A stretch of 64,000 bases of DNA from Macrostomum hystrix (GCA_950097015.1 CATNEN010000039.1:16958501-17022500), one strand, 5' to 3'; counted from the stretch's first letter, positions 38,401-47,800 are shown. Numbers and translations: made by a program. Notes: generated by a model from the letters alone, not told the origin.

Positions 38401-38695
38401 AAACCTTCAGGACACACAGTCGAATACCTGTCTTCATATCTCTCTTCGCAGGCTGCAGAGAGCTCGAGAGACTGGCATTGCCAAGTGGCTGCGCGAGAAG
38501 TACTACCCCGAGGTGAACTACGAGTGCTCCGGCATCGGAGTCACTGCCGAAGCCGCTTCCATCACGCTGGACTCTGTGGCCGGGGCTTGCATAGCAACAG
38601 CGGCCCTGTACGGATGCGGCCTGGCAATACTAGCGATAGAGATTGTCTGGACTCGGCTGATGAAGCGAGAAGCACTTGACTGCACCTACTACTAG
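20107..38695 (+). CDS. Ionotropic glutamate receptor subunit (13 exons)
   Basis: A ligand-gated cation channel subunit of the plasma membrane, 854 aa. Exons: 20107-20344, 20494-20655, 20933-21043, 21405-21580, 23100-23339, 23576-23719, 24282-24548, 24935-25026, 25095-25188, 26261-26675, 32929-33137, 34672-34844, 38452-38695. Frames join without a break; exon 8 could instead start at 24938. An N-terminal signal peptide is followed by the amino-terminal domain to about 430. S1 begins at [10 protein letters not shown] (437-446). Ligand-contact R522 lies in [14 protein letters not shown]1 is about 559-581. The pore loop is GSLLQQGQD, with Q at the Q/R site (616). M3 is [21 protein letters not shown]2 includes KGTN and D730 (CIADT), the acidic amino-group contact. 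M4 is about 815-837. The usual M3 signature SYTANLAAF is altered to AYTGDMTAH. Asp rather than Glu at 730 is NMDA-like, but the QQG pore is AMPA/kainate-like, so no subtype is assigned. Confidence 0.9.
20356..20476. repeat. CAGA tetranucleotide repeat filling intron 1
   Basis: (CAGA)n with CACA interruptions begins 11 nt after the 5' splice site and occupies most of the 149-bp intron. Confidence 0.95.
20690..20835. repeat. Intron 2 minisatellite, about 21 bp
   Basis: Six degenerate copies built on AACAGGATGTAAGAGGGGA. Confidence 0.8.
21095..21350. repeat. Intron 3 minisatellite, about 22 bp
   Basis: Roughly 11 degenerate copies of GGTGAGATCCCACCCTATGA. Most units contain GGTGAGAT, close to the intron's own 5' splice site (AAGGTGAGAG). 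Confidence 0.85.
21655..21722 (+). other. tRNA-like / SINE-like fragment in intron 4
   Basis: AAGGTCGAGAGTTCGATTCT contains a B-box-like core (GTTCGATTC) and resembles the 3' half of a tRNA-derived head, like the SINE at 6290-6432. The T-stem pairs at only three positions and no A box or full cloverleaf is present, so it is not a functional tRNA gene. Confidence 0.35.
21810..23020. repeat. Intron 4 minisatellite, 29 bp
   Basis: A homogeneous core at about 22230-23015 has a 29-bp unit starting GATTCTTAGAAACATCTTGG. Upstream, 21810-22230 holds diverged units that keep only GATTCTTAGAAA, a typical gradient from an old edge to a recently expanded core. Confidence 0.94.
23728..24175. repeat. Intron 6 minisatellite, 21 bp
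   Basis: About 20 copies of GACTAGATGGAGTGTAAACAG with short deletions, starting about 8 nt after the 5' splice site. Confidence 0.94.
24560..24885. repeat. Intron 7 minisatellite, 15 bp
   Basis: About 21 copies of GTGAATGGAGTGTCT with T/C and A/G variants, starting about 12 nt after the 5' splice site. The unit is in frame with no stop, so the array reads through openly into exon 8 in one frame. Confidence 0.95.
25228..26235. repeat. Intron 9 minisatellite, 36 bp
   Basis: About 28 copies of a 36-bp unit beginning GGGATTCTGTTAGCTTGGGG. A block of nine units (324 bp) is duplicated: the sequence from about 25549 recurs from about 25873. Confidence 0.94.
26677..26792. repeat. 49-bp perfect inverted repeat at the intron 10 splice donor
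   Basis: Left arm 26677-26725 and right arm 26744-26792 are exact reverse complements around an 18-nt loop. The left arm begins with the T of the intron 10 GT and includes TGCGTAAGTCTAGGG; the remainder of the arm is SINE sequence. The right arm therefore carries an inverted copy of the host splice-donor region. Confidence 0.93.
26814..30849 (+). mobile_element. Full-length non-LTR retrotransposon (APE type)
   Basis: The element is flanked by a perfect 13-bp target duplication, GTACACACCTGTG, at 26801-26813 and 30850-30862. It has a 5' UTR of about 98 bp, one intact ORF, a 3' UTR of about 40 bp after the stop, and a (GAA)n tail. It landed inside SINE-derived sequence in intron 10 of the glutamate receptor, in the same orientation as the gene. 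The intact ORF and exact target duplication indicate a recent insertion. The clade is not assigned; the GHVLRM block after the RT is common in RTE/CR1-like elements. Confidence 0.93.
26912..30790 (+). CDS. Retrotransposon polyprotein: endonuclease, reverse transcriptase, zinc fingers
   Basis: A 1292-aa single ORF. A 2A-like motif IEKNPGP occurs at 64-70, 26 residues from the second Met (M45). A basic Arg/Lys stretch follows at about 74-102. The apurinic-type endonuclease spans about 107-345, with [12 protein letters not shown] and SDHAP motifs. The reverse transcriptase covers about 600-900: the [18 protein letters not shown] block, [11 protein letters not shown] (first catalytic Asp), [14 protein letters not shown], and the catalytic FADD near 872. 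[12 protein letters not shown] block follows. Four Cys/His zinc-finger-like modules lie at about 1150-1290, including [16 protein letters not shown] and CDRCGRNL. No frameshift or stop interrupts the frame. The initiator is uncertain (M1 or M45). Confidence 0.92.
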   Translation: MGAGPPRITNPFWQRRQEVADPGVDETKANQPWRRGGERRTEGAMCNDDERRATGEIKWRLATIEKNPGPKTAQERKARQIRRKKRRERRRTRRKITRRNWAGQENFRISTWNVRRANIYDSRFGEIIKKTIMEGWQITMITELNARSEGIKTYHHGDKQVSLIHTKKVGILLDEDTAKLWNDSGRYVKFADRAIFVRIYDMSLISVYYPVQGSSTYHAELNNLCFEIERYIHIEAKNKPLLIGGDFNAQIGRSPEANGQHRGKFGLPQTNKQGEDLINWVTENELTWLNSFCNAKRRGTWRNPSNHRWYELDGFITRSKDRTRLIKSIKLHQIGDLSDHAPRTVILKKLLLQPETEEERANRHKAKKKKRANIDWQVLHSQEKREQLQDVMTKRYTESTDKTWKETARIIVESAKEVCGTKTKQTNPWMIGHEEECQENNRELAEALHRRNAAKEVQPDNLRRQALELAKRTVQEVRKRHKANLRKWEEEWWDKLADECREAADLGKIGLVYQKLRILDHRGSTNNCQTDTIFSEKEFKEHMEKVSGTRFENDPQTMMELLKSIKVRKPINGDMTLTELTAPITDAEIDRTMMEMTDKAPGEDEIRINYLKYAPTDIRAATREHIRYLYHHPATEWEDEEKLGIVIPLFKKGDRRDPANYRGICLLPMLSRILARILAKRIRNWAEAQELFDDNQCGFRQGRSTADSAQIFVRLHEDIREYLAAKEGAMDQNMEHENIAILLDIQKAYPRICKPLLWEMLRRLKMPDAIIKKLQDLHEETAYKVQGRQATSEAWYPERGLREGCPTSPVLFNIYHQICIRRAEEMRREAAEAKNTPCGIAWAYPVGNALPPQRTNQFNSEMKLHHFQTSLFADDTTLIGNRDELREGLEITKRCMLDFEEKTNDAKEEIMRLGTEEGGNIRMLGSWTDRKRDMKERTQRAMKSWQAIKKRFCRCKLTKKTQAKVVEACIESVLLFHANVRPFHISEMKALQRSVDKIYRYIWSAKEMEPLREMEQRGYNMQDIRTELNVGTIRMKIEKAHLIRMGHVLRMPDDRQTKRAVLGWFKGLEHLPKPRRRKNYTINFWRKLAKEGGLEPTEVERLAKDRKKWKSWVAERIRHIEKWDHSQGKRSTGPPPESRCAPRREESKTSGFQCEYEGCGRICKSKAGRAIHQKRMHTRPVSPVRFTCPRCAESFLQEATSKNHMKVCRGEKETSDGKMECTSCNREISKSNMARHRRACKNPMGQTAGTQAQPDNGVVARKHIRKRKDCDRCGRNLTATNMARHQRTCTGN
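30863..31160 (-). mobile_element. Fold-back pair of tRNA-derived SINE copies
   Basis: On the minus strand from about 31160, a tRNA-like head shows an A box (GTGGCAGAGCGGTTAA) and a B box (AGTTCGATTCC). A body follows that ends near 30930. A forward-strand SINE tail (30863-30929, with GCTCAGGAGTCAGCGAAATG) abuts it, and its upstream parts lie at 26687-26743 and 26793-26813, split off by the retrotransposon. A second copy of the body is at 36050-36265. Confidence 0.82.
31420..31692. mobile_element. hAT-type MITE nested in the Helitron
   Basis: Terminal inverted repeats are CAGTGGCAGAT and (reverse complement of the right end) CAGAGGCAGAT. An exact 8-bp target duplication, TATACAGT, lies at 31412-31419 and 31693-31700. 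The interior has tandem GCGCCAGCGGCCGAAAAGGG-like units and no coding capacity. The 8-bp duplication and CAG ends are typical of the hAT superfamily. Confidence 0.88.
31845..32460 (-). pseudogene. Helitron Pif1-like helicase C-terminal remnant
   Basis: Roughly 200 codons resemble the end of the Helitron RepHel helicase: [31 protein letters not shown], then the C-terminal helicase block [11 protein letters not shown] and [12 protein letters not shown]. Walker A, Walker B and the Rep nuclease are absent, so it cannot be an active transposase. The frame remains open upstream to 32816, but that part does not resemble helicase. Confidence 0.87.
33186..34490. repeat. Intron 11 minisatellite, 16 bp
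   Basis: About 80 copies of CCCATTCTCCAATATC. Variant blocks occur: CTCGAATAT (mostly 34146-34450), AAGATC and CTGGATC. Two diverged interruptions near 33480 and 33720 share CACTCACTCATTTCCAAG, so a larger block was duplicated. Confidence 0.95.
34856..35669. repeat. (CTCA)n array at the start of intron 12
   Basis: About 200 tetramers with CCCA and CAATCT variants arranged in higher-order blocks, beginning about 11 nt after the 5' splice site (GTGAGCTCCA). It yields a 275-codon His-Ser-Leu-Thr open frame that is not a gene. Confidence 0.96.
36050..36265 (-). mobile_element. 5'-truncated copy of the tRNA-derived SINE
   Basis: It matches the SINE at 30930-31160 with many substitutions, including the GGCTTGGGGGCTTGTC block, CTGCCTGACGATGAG and the CTCAGGAGTCAGCGAAATGG tail. 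The head is cut just before the B box (AGTTCGATTTC remains). It lies in intron 12, opposite in orientation to the gene. Confidence 0.82.
36300..38425. repeat. Intron 12 minisatellite, 15 bp
   Basis: About 140 copies of ACAAACCTTCAGGAC with ATGAC, ACGCA and AAAACTTTCAATGAC variants in recurring blocks. It ends about 25 bp before the last exon's acceptor. Long open frames on both strands come from the 15-bp period. Confidence 0.95.
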
Positions 38696-38775
38696 AAGAT
38701 GGATGATGGAAACTGCGGTAGACGGAGGATGGAAACTGCGGTAGACGGAGGATGGAAACTGCGGTAGATGGAGGC
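38696..38775 (+). repeat. Three-copy 23-24-bp repeat in the receptor 3' flank
   Basis: GGATGGAAACTGCGGTAGA recurs three times directly after the stop codon, presumably within the 3' UTR. No AATAAA follows nearby; AATATA at about 38871 is the only candidate polyadenylation hexamer I noticed. Confidence 0.8.
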
Positions 38776-38944
38776 GGAAAGCCTGTTTTGCTTTAAAATA
38801 TTCTAATTGCGCTTTGAACGCCATTTTATAGGCTTTTATGCGGATTTAAGGCAAACGCAAATTGTGTTACAATATATTCAGTTCAGTTTCATTTTAAACT
38901 CTTATAAAATTTGTTATATTGGATCTTCTATTCATATTCATGAA

Positions 38945-41900
38945 TTGGAATCATGACTATAGTTAAAGCAAGAACCATATCTAGAATCAAAGCAAGAACC
39001 ACAGCTAGAATCGAAGCAAGTACCATATCCAGAATCGAAGCAAGAACCACATCTAGAATCGAAGCAAGAACCAAATCTAGAATCGAAGCAAGAACCATAT
39101 CTAGAATCGAAGCAAGAACCATATCTAGAATCGAAGCAAGAACCACATCTAGAATCGAAGCAAGAACCACATCTAGAATCGAAGCAAGAACCACATCTAG
39201 AATCGAAGCAAGAACCACATCTAGAATCGAAGCAAGAACCACATCTAGAATCGAAGCAAGAACCATATCTAGAATCGAAGCAAGAACCACATCTAGAATC
39301 GAAGCAAGAACCGCAGCTAGAATCGAAGCAAGAACCACATCTAGAATCGAAGCAAGAACCATATCTAAAATCGAAGCAAGAACCGCATCTAGAATCGAAG
39401 CAAGAACCACATCTAGAATCGAAGCAAAAAGCACATCTAGAATCGAAGCAAGAACCACATCTAGAATCGAAGCAAGAACCATATCTAAAATCGAAGCAAG
39501 AACCGCATCTAGAATCGAAGCAAGAACCACATCTAGAATCGAAGCAAGAACCACATCTAGAATCGAAGCAAGAACCATATCTAGAATCGAAACAAGAACC
39601 ACATCTAGAATCGAAGCAAGAACCACATCTAGAATCGAAGCAAGAACCACATCTAGAATCGAAGCAAGAACCACATCTAGAATCGAAGCAAGAACCATAT
39701 CTAAAATCGAAGCAAGAACCGCATCTAGAATCGAAGCAAGAACCACATCTAGAATCGAAAGCAAGAACCACATCTAGAATCGAAGCAAGAACCATATCTA
39801 GAATCGAAGCAAGAACCACATCTAGAATCGAAGCAAGAACCACATCTAGAATCGAAGCAAGAACCACATCTAGAATCGAAGCAAAAAGCACATCTAGAAT
39901 CGAAGCAAGAACCGCAGCTAGAATCGAAGCAAGAACCACATCTAGAATCGAAGCAAGAACCACATCTAGAACCGAAGCAAGAACCACATCTAGAATCGAA
40001 GCAAGAACCGCAGCTAGAATCGAAGCAAGAACCAAATCTAGAATCGAAGCAAGAACCACATCTAGAACCGAAGCAAGAACCACATCTAGAATCGAAGCAA
40101 GAACCACATCTAGAATCGAAGCAAGAACCACATCTAGAATCGAAGCAAAAAGCACATCTAGAATCGAAGCAAGAACCGCAGCTAGAATCGAAGCAAGAAC
40201 CATATCTAGAATCGAAGCAAGAACCACATCTAGAATCGAAGCAAGAACCACGTCCAGAATCGAAGCAAGAACCTCATCTAGAATCGAAGCGAGAACCACA
40301 TCTAGAATCGAAGCAAGAACTACATCAAGAATCGAAGCAAGAACCACATCTAGAATCGAAGCAAGAACTACATCAAGAATCGAAGCAAGAACCACAGCTA
40401 GAACCGAAGCAAGAACCACAGCTAGAACCGCAGCAAGAACCACATCTAGAATCGAAGCAAAAAGCACATCTAGAATCGAAGCAAGAACCGCAGCTAGAAT
40501 CGAAGCAAGAACCAAATCTAGAATCGAAGCAAGAACCACAGCTAGAATCGAAGCAAGAACCGCAGCTAGAATCGAAGCAAGAACCACATCTAGAATCGAA
40601 GCAAGAACCACATCTAGAACCGAAGCAAGAACCACATCTAGAATCGAAGCAAGAACCACATCTAGAATCGAAGCAAAAAGCACATCTAGAATCGAAGCAA
40701 GAACCGCAGCTAGAATCGAAGCAAGAACCAAATCTAGAATCGAAGCAAGAACCACATCTAGAACCGAAGCAAGAACCACATCTAGAATCGAAGCAAGAAC
40801 CACATCAAGAATCGAAGCAAGAACCACATCTAGAATCGAAGCAAGAACCACATCTAGAATCGAAGCAAGAACCACATCTAGAATCGAAGCAAGAACCACG
40901 TCCAGAATCGAAGCAAGAACCTCATCTAGAATCGAAGCGAGAACCACATCTAGAATCGAAGCAAGAACTACATCAAGAATCGAAGCAAGAACCACATCTA
41001 GAATCGAAGCAAGAACTACATCAAGAATCGAAGCAAGAACCACAGCTAGAACCGAAGCAAGAACCACAGCTAGAACCGCAGCAAGAACCACATCTAGAAT
41101 CGAAGCAAAAAGCACATCTAGAATCGAAGCAAGAACCGCAGCTAGAATCGAAGCAAGAACCAAATCTAGAATCGAAGCAAGAACCACAGCTAGAATCGAA
41201 GCAAGAACCGCAGCTAGAATCGAAGCAAGAACCACATCTAGAATCGAAGCAAGAACCACATCTAGAACCGAAGCAAGAACCACATCTAGAATCGAAGCAA
41301 GAACCACATCTAGAATCGAAGCAAAAAGCACATCTAGAATCGAAGCAAGAACCGCAGCTAGAATCGAAGCAAGAACCAAATCTAGAATCGAAGCAAGAAC
41401 CACATCTAGAACCGAAGCAAGAACCACATCTAGAATCGAAGCAAGAACCACACCAAGAATCGAAGCAAGAACCACATCTAGAACCGAAGCAAGAACCACA
41501 TCTAGAATCGAAGCAAGAACCACATCTAGAATCGAAGCAAGAACCACATCTAGAATCGAAGCAAGAACCACAGCTAGAACCGCAGCAAGAACCACATCTA
41601 GAATCGAAGCAAAAAGCACATCTAGAATCGAAGCAAGAACCGCAGCTAGAATCGAAGCAAGAACCAAATCTAGAATCGAAGCAAGAACCACAGCTAGAAT
41701 CGAAGCAAGAACCGCAGCTAGAATCGAAGCAAGAACCACATCTAGAATCGAAGCAAGAACCACATCTAGAACCGAAGCAAGAACCACATCTAGAATCGAA
41801 GCAAGAACCACATCTAGAATCGAAGCAAGAACCACATCTAGAATCGAAGCAAGAAGCACAGCTAGAATCGAAGCAAGAACCATATCTAGAATCGAAGCAA

Positions 41901-44160
41901 GAACCACATCTAGAATCGAAGCAAGAACCACAGCTAGAACCGAAGCAAGAACCATATCTAGAATTGAAGCAAGAACCGCATCTAGAATCGAAGCGAGAAC
42001 TACATCTAGAATCGAAGCAAGAACCTCATCTAGAATCGAAGCAAGAACCGCATCTAGAATCGAAGCAAGAACTACATCAAGAATCGAAGCAAGAACCATA
42101 TCTAGAATCGAAGCAAGAACCACATCTAGAATCGAAGCAAGAACCACATCTAGAATCGAAGCAAGAACCACATCTAGAACCGAAGCAAGAACCACATCTA
42201 GAATCGAAGCAAGAACCACATCTAGAATCGAAGCAAGAAGCACAGCTAGAATCGAAGCAAGAACCATATCTAGAATCGAAGCAAGAAGCACAGCTAGAAT
42301 CGAAGCAAGAACCATATCTAGAATCGAAGCAAGAACCACATCTAGAATCGAAGCAAGAACCACAGCTAGAACCGAAGCAAGAACCATATCTAGAATTGAA
42401 GCAAGAACCGCATCTAGAATCGAAGCGAGAACTACATCTAGAATCGAAGCAAGAACCTCATCTAGAATCGAAGCAAGAACCGCATCTAGAATCGAAGCAA
42501 GAACTACATCAAGAATCGAAGCAAGAACCATATCTAGAATCGAAGCAAGAACCACATCTAGAATCGAAGCAAGAACCACATCTAGAATCGAAGCAAGAAC
42601 CACGTCCAGAATCGAAGCAAGAACCACATCTAGAATCGAAGCAAGAACCACATCTAGAATCGAAGCAAGAACCACATCTAGAATCGAAGCAAGAACCATA
42701 TCTAAAATCGAAGCAAGAACCGCATCTAGAATCGAAGCAAGAACCACATCTAGAATCGAAGCAAGAACCACATCTAGAATCGAAGCAAGAACCATATCTA
42801 GAATCGAAGCAAGAACCACATCTAGAATCGAAGCAAGAACCACATCTAGAATCGAAGCAAGAACCACATCTAGAATCGAAGCAAAAAGCACATCTAGAAT
42901 CGAAGCAAGAACCGCAGCTAGAATCGAAGCAAGACCAAATCTAGAATCGAAGCAAGAACCACATCTAGAACCGAAGCAAGAACCACATCTAGAATCGAAG
43001 CAAGAACCGCAGCTAGAATCGAAGCAAGAACCAAATCTAGAATCGAAGCAAGAACCACATCTAGAACCGAAGCAAGAACCACATCTAGAATCGAAGCAAG
43101 AACCACATCAAGAATCGAAGCAAGAACCACATCTAGAATCAAAGCAAAAAGCACATCTAGAATCGAAGCAAGAACCAAATCTAGAATCGAAGCAAGAACC
43201 ACATCTAGAACCGAAGCAAGAACCACATCTAGAATCGAAGCAAGAACCACATCTAGAATCGAAGCAAAAAGCACATCTAGAATCGAAGCAAGAACCACAT
43301 CTAGAATCGAAGCAAGGACCATATCTAAAATCGAAGCAAGAACCGCATCTAGAATCGAAGCAAGAACCACATCTAGAATCGAAGCAAGAACCACATCTAG
43401 AATCGAAGCAAGAACCATATCTAGAATCGAAGCAAGAACCACATCTAGAATCGAAGCAAGAACCACATCTAGAATCGAAGCAAGAACCACATCTAGAATC
43501 GAAGCAAGAACCACATCTAGAATCGAAGCAAGAACCATATCTAAAATCGAAGCAAGAACCGCATCTAGAATCGAAGCAAGAACCACATCTAGAGTCGAAA
43601 GCAAGAACCACATCTAGAATCGAAGCAAGAACCATATCTAGAATCGAAGCAAGAACCACATCTAGAATCGAAGCAAGAACCGCAGCTAGAATCGAAGCAA
43701 GAACCAAATCTAGAATCGAAGCAAGAACCACATCTAGAACCGAAGCAAGAACCACATCTAGAATCGAAGCAAGAACCACATCTAGAATCGAAGCAAGAAC
43801 CACATCTAGAATCGAAGCGAGAACTACATCTAGAATCGAAGCAAGAACCACGTCCAGAATCGAAGCAAGAACTACATCAAGAATCGAAGCGAGAACCACA
43901 TCTAGAATCGAAGCAAGAACTACATCAAGAATCGAAGCAAGAACCACATCTAGAATCGAAGCAAGAACTACATCAAGAATCGAAGCAAGAACCACATCTA
44001 GAATCGAAGCAAGAACTACATCAAGAATCGAAGCAAGAACCACATCTAGAATCGAAGCAAGAACTACATCAAGAATCGAAGCGAGAACCACATCTAGAAT
44101 CGAAGCAAGAACTACATCAAGAATCGAAGCAAGAACCGCATCCAGAATAGAAGCAAGAAC
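38945..44160. repeat. 5.2-kb array of 24-bp repeats
   Basis: About 217 copies of a 24-bp unit, starting GAACCACATCTAGAATCGAA, with common variants at three or four positions arranged in larger repeated blocks. It separates the 3' ends of the receptor and NPC1. Because 24 is divisible by three and stops are absent, it gives a 1317-codon frame on the minus strand (octapeptide ASILDVVL) as well as plus-strand frames. The opposing open frames and the mid-array switch of reading frame argue against coding. Confidence 0.96.
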
Positions 44161-44564
44161 CGAATTAAAAGTTAAAGGAAGAACCGGGTTTTATGAAAGT
44201 GATAAAATTTACCGACTATTTTACATAACGTAGAAGACGGATTAATCGTGTAACGAAAGTGTCAACGACAAGCAATAAGTTATATATTTTTCTGTGGAGT
44301 TTTAAAAGTGAGTATTAAATCACATAAACAGAAAATCATAAATGAAACCATAAATAAGAAGTATCGAAAAAACAATAGCGGATAAAATTTATACTGAAAA
44401 TTTGGCTCTACTTACAATACTGAGGCAACTCATTGACAAGAATATGTTTGATAGACAAACGAATGCACAGCAACACCTTTTGATTGTTTTGACAGGAAAG
44501 TGACGAAATTTTAACAGCAGCACGTAAACCTAAAGTGTGTGGTGGACACCTGAAGGATCAGTGT

Positions 44565-44570
44565 TTTAAT
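44565..44570 (-). terminator. Candidate polyadenylation signal (ATTAAA) for the NPC1 distal tail exon
   Basis: TTTAAT on the plus strand reads ATTAAA on the minus strand, about 75 nt after the stop codon at 44643. ATTAAA is the commonest variant of the metazoan signal. The assignment is by position only. Confidence 0.4.
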
Positions 44571-44642
44571 GATGAACACCTGGGGGATCAAGGGGTCAAC
44601 GGCTGGTAAATCTGAAGCGATTAAGATTCCTCAAAATGTGAG

Positions 44643-44839
44643 TCACTGATCCATCCTCAGTACCAGATTTCCAAGTCCGTCATTCACCCTGTAATGATCT
44701 TCCGTTGACGTGGCCTCTTCCGCCACTTCGACACCGGCCTCGCCCGGCAGCGACACCATGGAGCTCTGCGTGCCGAAATTCATCCGGGCGAAGATGCTCC
44801 GCCGGCTAGTCAGGATCTTGTACTTGTTCGTTGGTGGCC
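44643..44839 (-). CDS. NPC1: NPC1 distal alternative terminal exon (65-residue tail)
   Basis: The acceptor TTCTGCCGTCCGTCACAG has a good pyrimidine tract. Joined in phase 1 to the exon ending at 46855, it continues TAT-GTC-G|GG into [17 protein letters not shown] and stays open for 65 residues to TGA at 44643. The join reproduces the family pattern of a Tyr-x-Gly-Pro leaving the last membrane helix. YKIL, seven residues after the GP start, fits the tyrosine sorting consensus YXX-hydrophobic. No dileucine LLNF end like that of vertebrate NPC1 is present. The plus-strand frame over the same bases (44710-44898) is a shadow. Confidence 0.75.
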
Positions 44840-47800
44840 CTGTGACGGACGGCAGAATGAGTAAAAAACTAAGTGAGTTTCAACGAATTAAGATCTAAGA
44901 TTTTTTAACGATTCTGGTTCGTAGTGAACATCGAGCGGTGGGTGCGGCGTGAGGTGGGTGAGGAGTGAGGTGGGTGCGGTGTGAGGTGGGTGCAGAATGA
45001 GGTGAGAGCGGAATGAGTTGGGTTTGGAATTATGTAGGTGAGGTTTTAAGTGGCTGCTGAATGAGGTGGGTGCGGAATGAGGTCTGAAGTGATTGGTGTA
45101 TTTAAAAGAGTTAACTTACGCAAAATTTTTAATCATGTTTTAATCAGCGAATTCGTTTTAAATCTTGCGCTGCCGCAGCAAAACAGATATTTCCCTCCCT
45201 TTATAAGAAGCTTACCAGATAGGAAATATAAATAAAGCAGATAAGGAAAACGATTATACATTTGTTAATTATGAGAAATTAGATTTTAAACATAGTTTAA
45301 ACATTAATTACGAGTTTATTTCTCGTACTACATTTTACTGAGTTTATTTTCAACCTTCTTCGTCAACAGCAAAGGCTTAAATTCATTTTCAAAGCAGGCG
45401 ATACAGCGAACAACGAGCAGTAAAAATGGTAATACTTTTAGTTTTTTCTTCATTAAAAAAGTATTCTAATGAATTTCAGAAAGCGAATGGGTAGGCTGTA
45501 AGTTTTTATGGAACTCAAATTGAATTCATGCATAAGGTATAAAAATAATTAACGCGGAATTAACAATTATCGGCACAGCATAAAATCCGAAATCATACAA
45601 GTCAAAGATTAAGAGAGAAACAATTTTCACTGTATGGCACAAAACAGCAACAACACTCTGATAAAATAGAATACTTTTCGTTGAAAAATTAACTAGGACA
45701 CGTGTAAAATGTACAATTGGCGTACATAAAATAGGTCTTTAATTATAAAATTAGTACCCACAACGAAATTCAAATAAAAAACGACATTATTATTCCATGG
45801 CGTCATTTTTTTTAAATAATGACGTCACTAACCTCAATAAACTGAATGACGCCATACTGATGACGTCACTAACCTTAATATCTGGAGGATGACGTCACTA
45901 ACTTTGATATCTGGGGTGATGACGTCACTAAAACTGATATCCGGGGGATGACGTCACTAAGCTTGAAATCTGGGGTGATGACGTCACTAAACCTGATATT
46001 TGGGGTGATGACGCCACTAACCTTAATATCTGGGAAGGATAACGTCCTTAATCTTGATAGCCTAAATGGTGACGTCATTAACATTCATATCTGGGGTGAT
46101 GACGTCATTTGGATGAATGAGCGTCAAATAGATATTTTAATCGAATAACTTATAACAAAAAGTCAAAATGTTTTTATTTATTGATAAAATTTCAGCAAAT
46201 TTCTGTAGGAACGTGTTCGGAGATAAAAAATGTGTCAAATATGTCAAGGTAAGTGAAGGTGTCTGGCCTCTTTAAGCAGTCAGCGACTCCTGGTCTTCCC
46301 GTGTCGCCTGATAGCGCTTTTGCTTCAGCTTCTGCCGTCCAATGGGACCTAAGATTGTTTCATTTGAAAGAAAAACAAAAACAAAAATAAAGCAAGCGAT
46401 TTTGTAAGAAAATTTTTGATTAGCAAAAATCAAAAATCTGTTTTTAATCAGAAAGCCTAGAAGCAGATTTAACGCAAAGCAAGCTATTTTTGTCGCGAAT
46501 CAGCCGATTAATTTCAAATTCTTGACTTTAAGTTTTTATCACACTCAGCAAATTTTTTATAGAAAGACAAAATTGTGCTTAAAATACTACTTATTAGTAG
46601 GCTGACGCGGAAAATGCAAAGAAATTGTCTTCCTAATCTTCTCTTAATTTCTGACTAGGTTTTGTCTTGATTTTTCCTTAGTTATCTCTTCGTTCGCCCC
46701 CCTATTATCTCTTAATCGCTTCCCTTTTATCCCCTCATCTCTTCCTTATCCCTTAATTCCTCTTTATTTATCCTTTCAATTCTTCCCAAGGTATCCATCC
46801 AACTCTTTCCAAGTAATCCCATTAACTCTTCCCTGCTTATCCCTTCGCACTCACCGACATAGCTGAGCAGCACTGGCAGGAACACGAGTCCGTGCAGTGC
46901 TCCGAACAGCACAATGCCCAGGTACATGCGGAAATAGAAGATTCTGAACAGCTGGGATTTCGCGAAGCCCAGGATGATAATGCCGCCAAGTTTAGTCAGG
47001 GTGATGCCAGAGAACACGGAACTGCCCATGTGAATGAAGCTGTCCCGAGCTCTGGCCAGCCTGGTTGGCTCTCGGGATATGGCGAATGCGCGCACCAGGT
47101 GAGAACAGAACTCCACCGATATGCCAACGGTCTGCGGATAACACACAGTAGGGTATGCAGATTGGGGTAGACAGTAGGGTAGGCAGATTGGGAAAGACAG
47201 TAGGGTAGGTATAGTGGGGAATACAGTAGGGTAGGCAGATTGGGGAAGACAGTAGGGTATGCAGATTGGGGTAGACAGTAGGGTAGGCAGATTGGAAAAG
47301 ACAGTAGCGTAGGCAGATTGGAAAAGACAGTAGGGTATGCAGATTGGGGAAGACAGTAGGGTATGCAGATTGGGGAAGACAGTAGGGTAGGCAGATTTGG
47401 GAAGACAGTGGGGTAGGCAGATTGGGGTAGACAGTAGGGTAGGCAGATTGGGAAAGACAGTAGGGTAGGCAGATTGGGGTAGACAGTAGGGTAGGCAGAT
47501 TGGGGAAGACAGTAGGGTATGCAGATTGGGGTAGACAGTAGCGTAGGCAGATTGGAAAAGACAGTAGGGTATGCAGATTGGGGAAGACAGTAGGGCATGC
47601 AGATTGGGGAAGACAGTAGGGTAGGCAGATTTGGGAAGACAGTGGGGTAGGCAGATTGGGGTAGACAGTAGGGTAGGCAGATTGGGGTAGACAGTAGGGT
47701 AGGCAGATTGGGGTAGACAGTAGGGTAGGCAGATTGGGGTAGACAGTAGGGTAGGCAGATTGGGGTAGACAGTAGGGTAGGCAGATTGGGGTAGACAGTA

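Noticed and set aside
38938..42891. 1317-codon open frame as a giant repeat protein
   Set aside because: It lies wholly in a 24-bp tandem array, frames are open on both strands, the peptide switches frame mid-way, and there is no unique N or C terminus.
44710..44898. Plus-strand 62-codon ORF (GTG start)
   Set aside because: The minus strand of the same bases gives an in-phase NPC1 tail exon with a good acceptor; the plus frame is its shadow.
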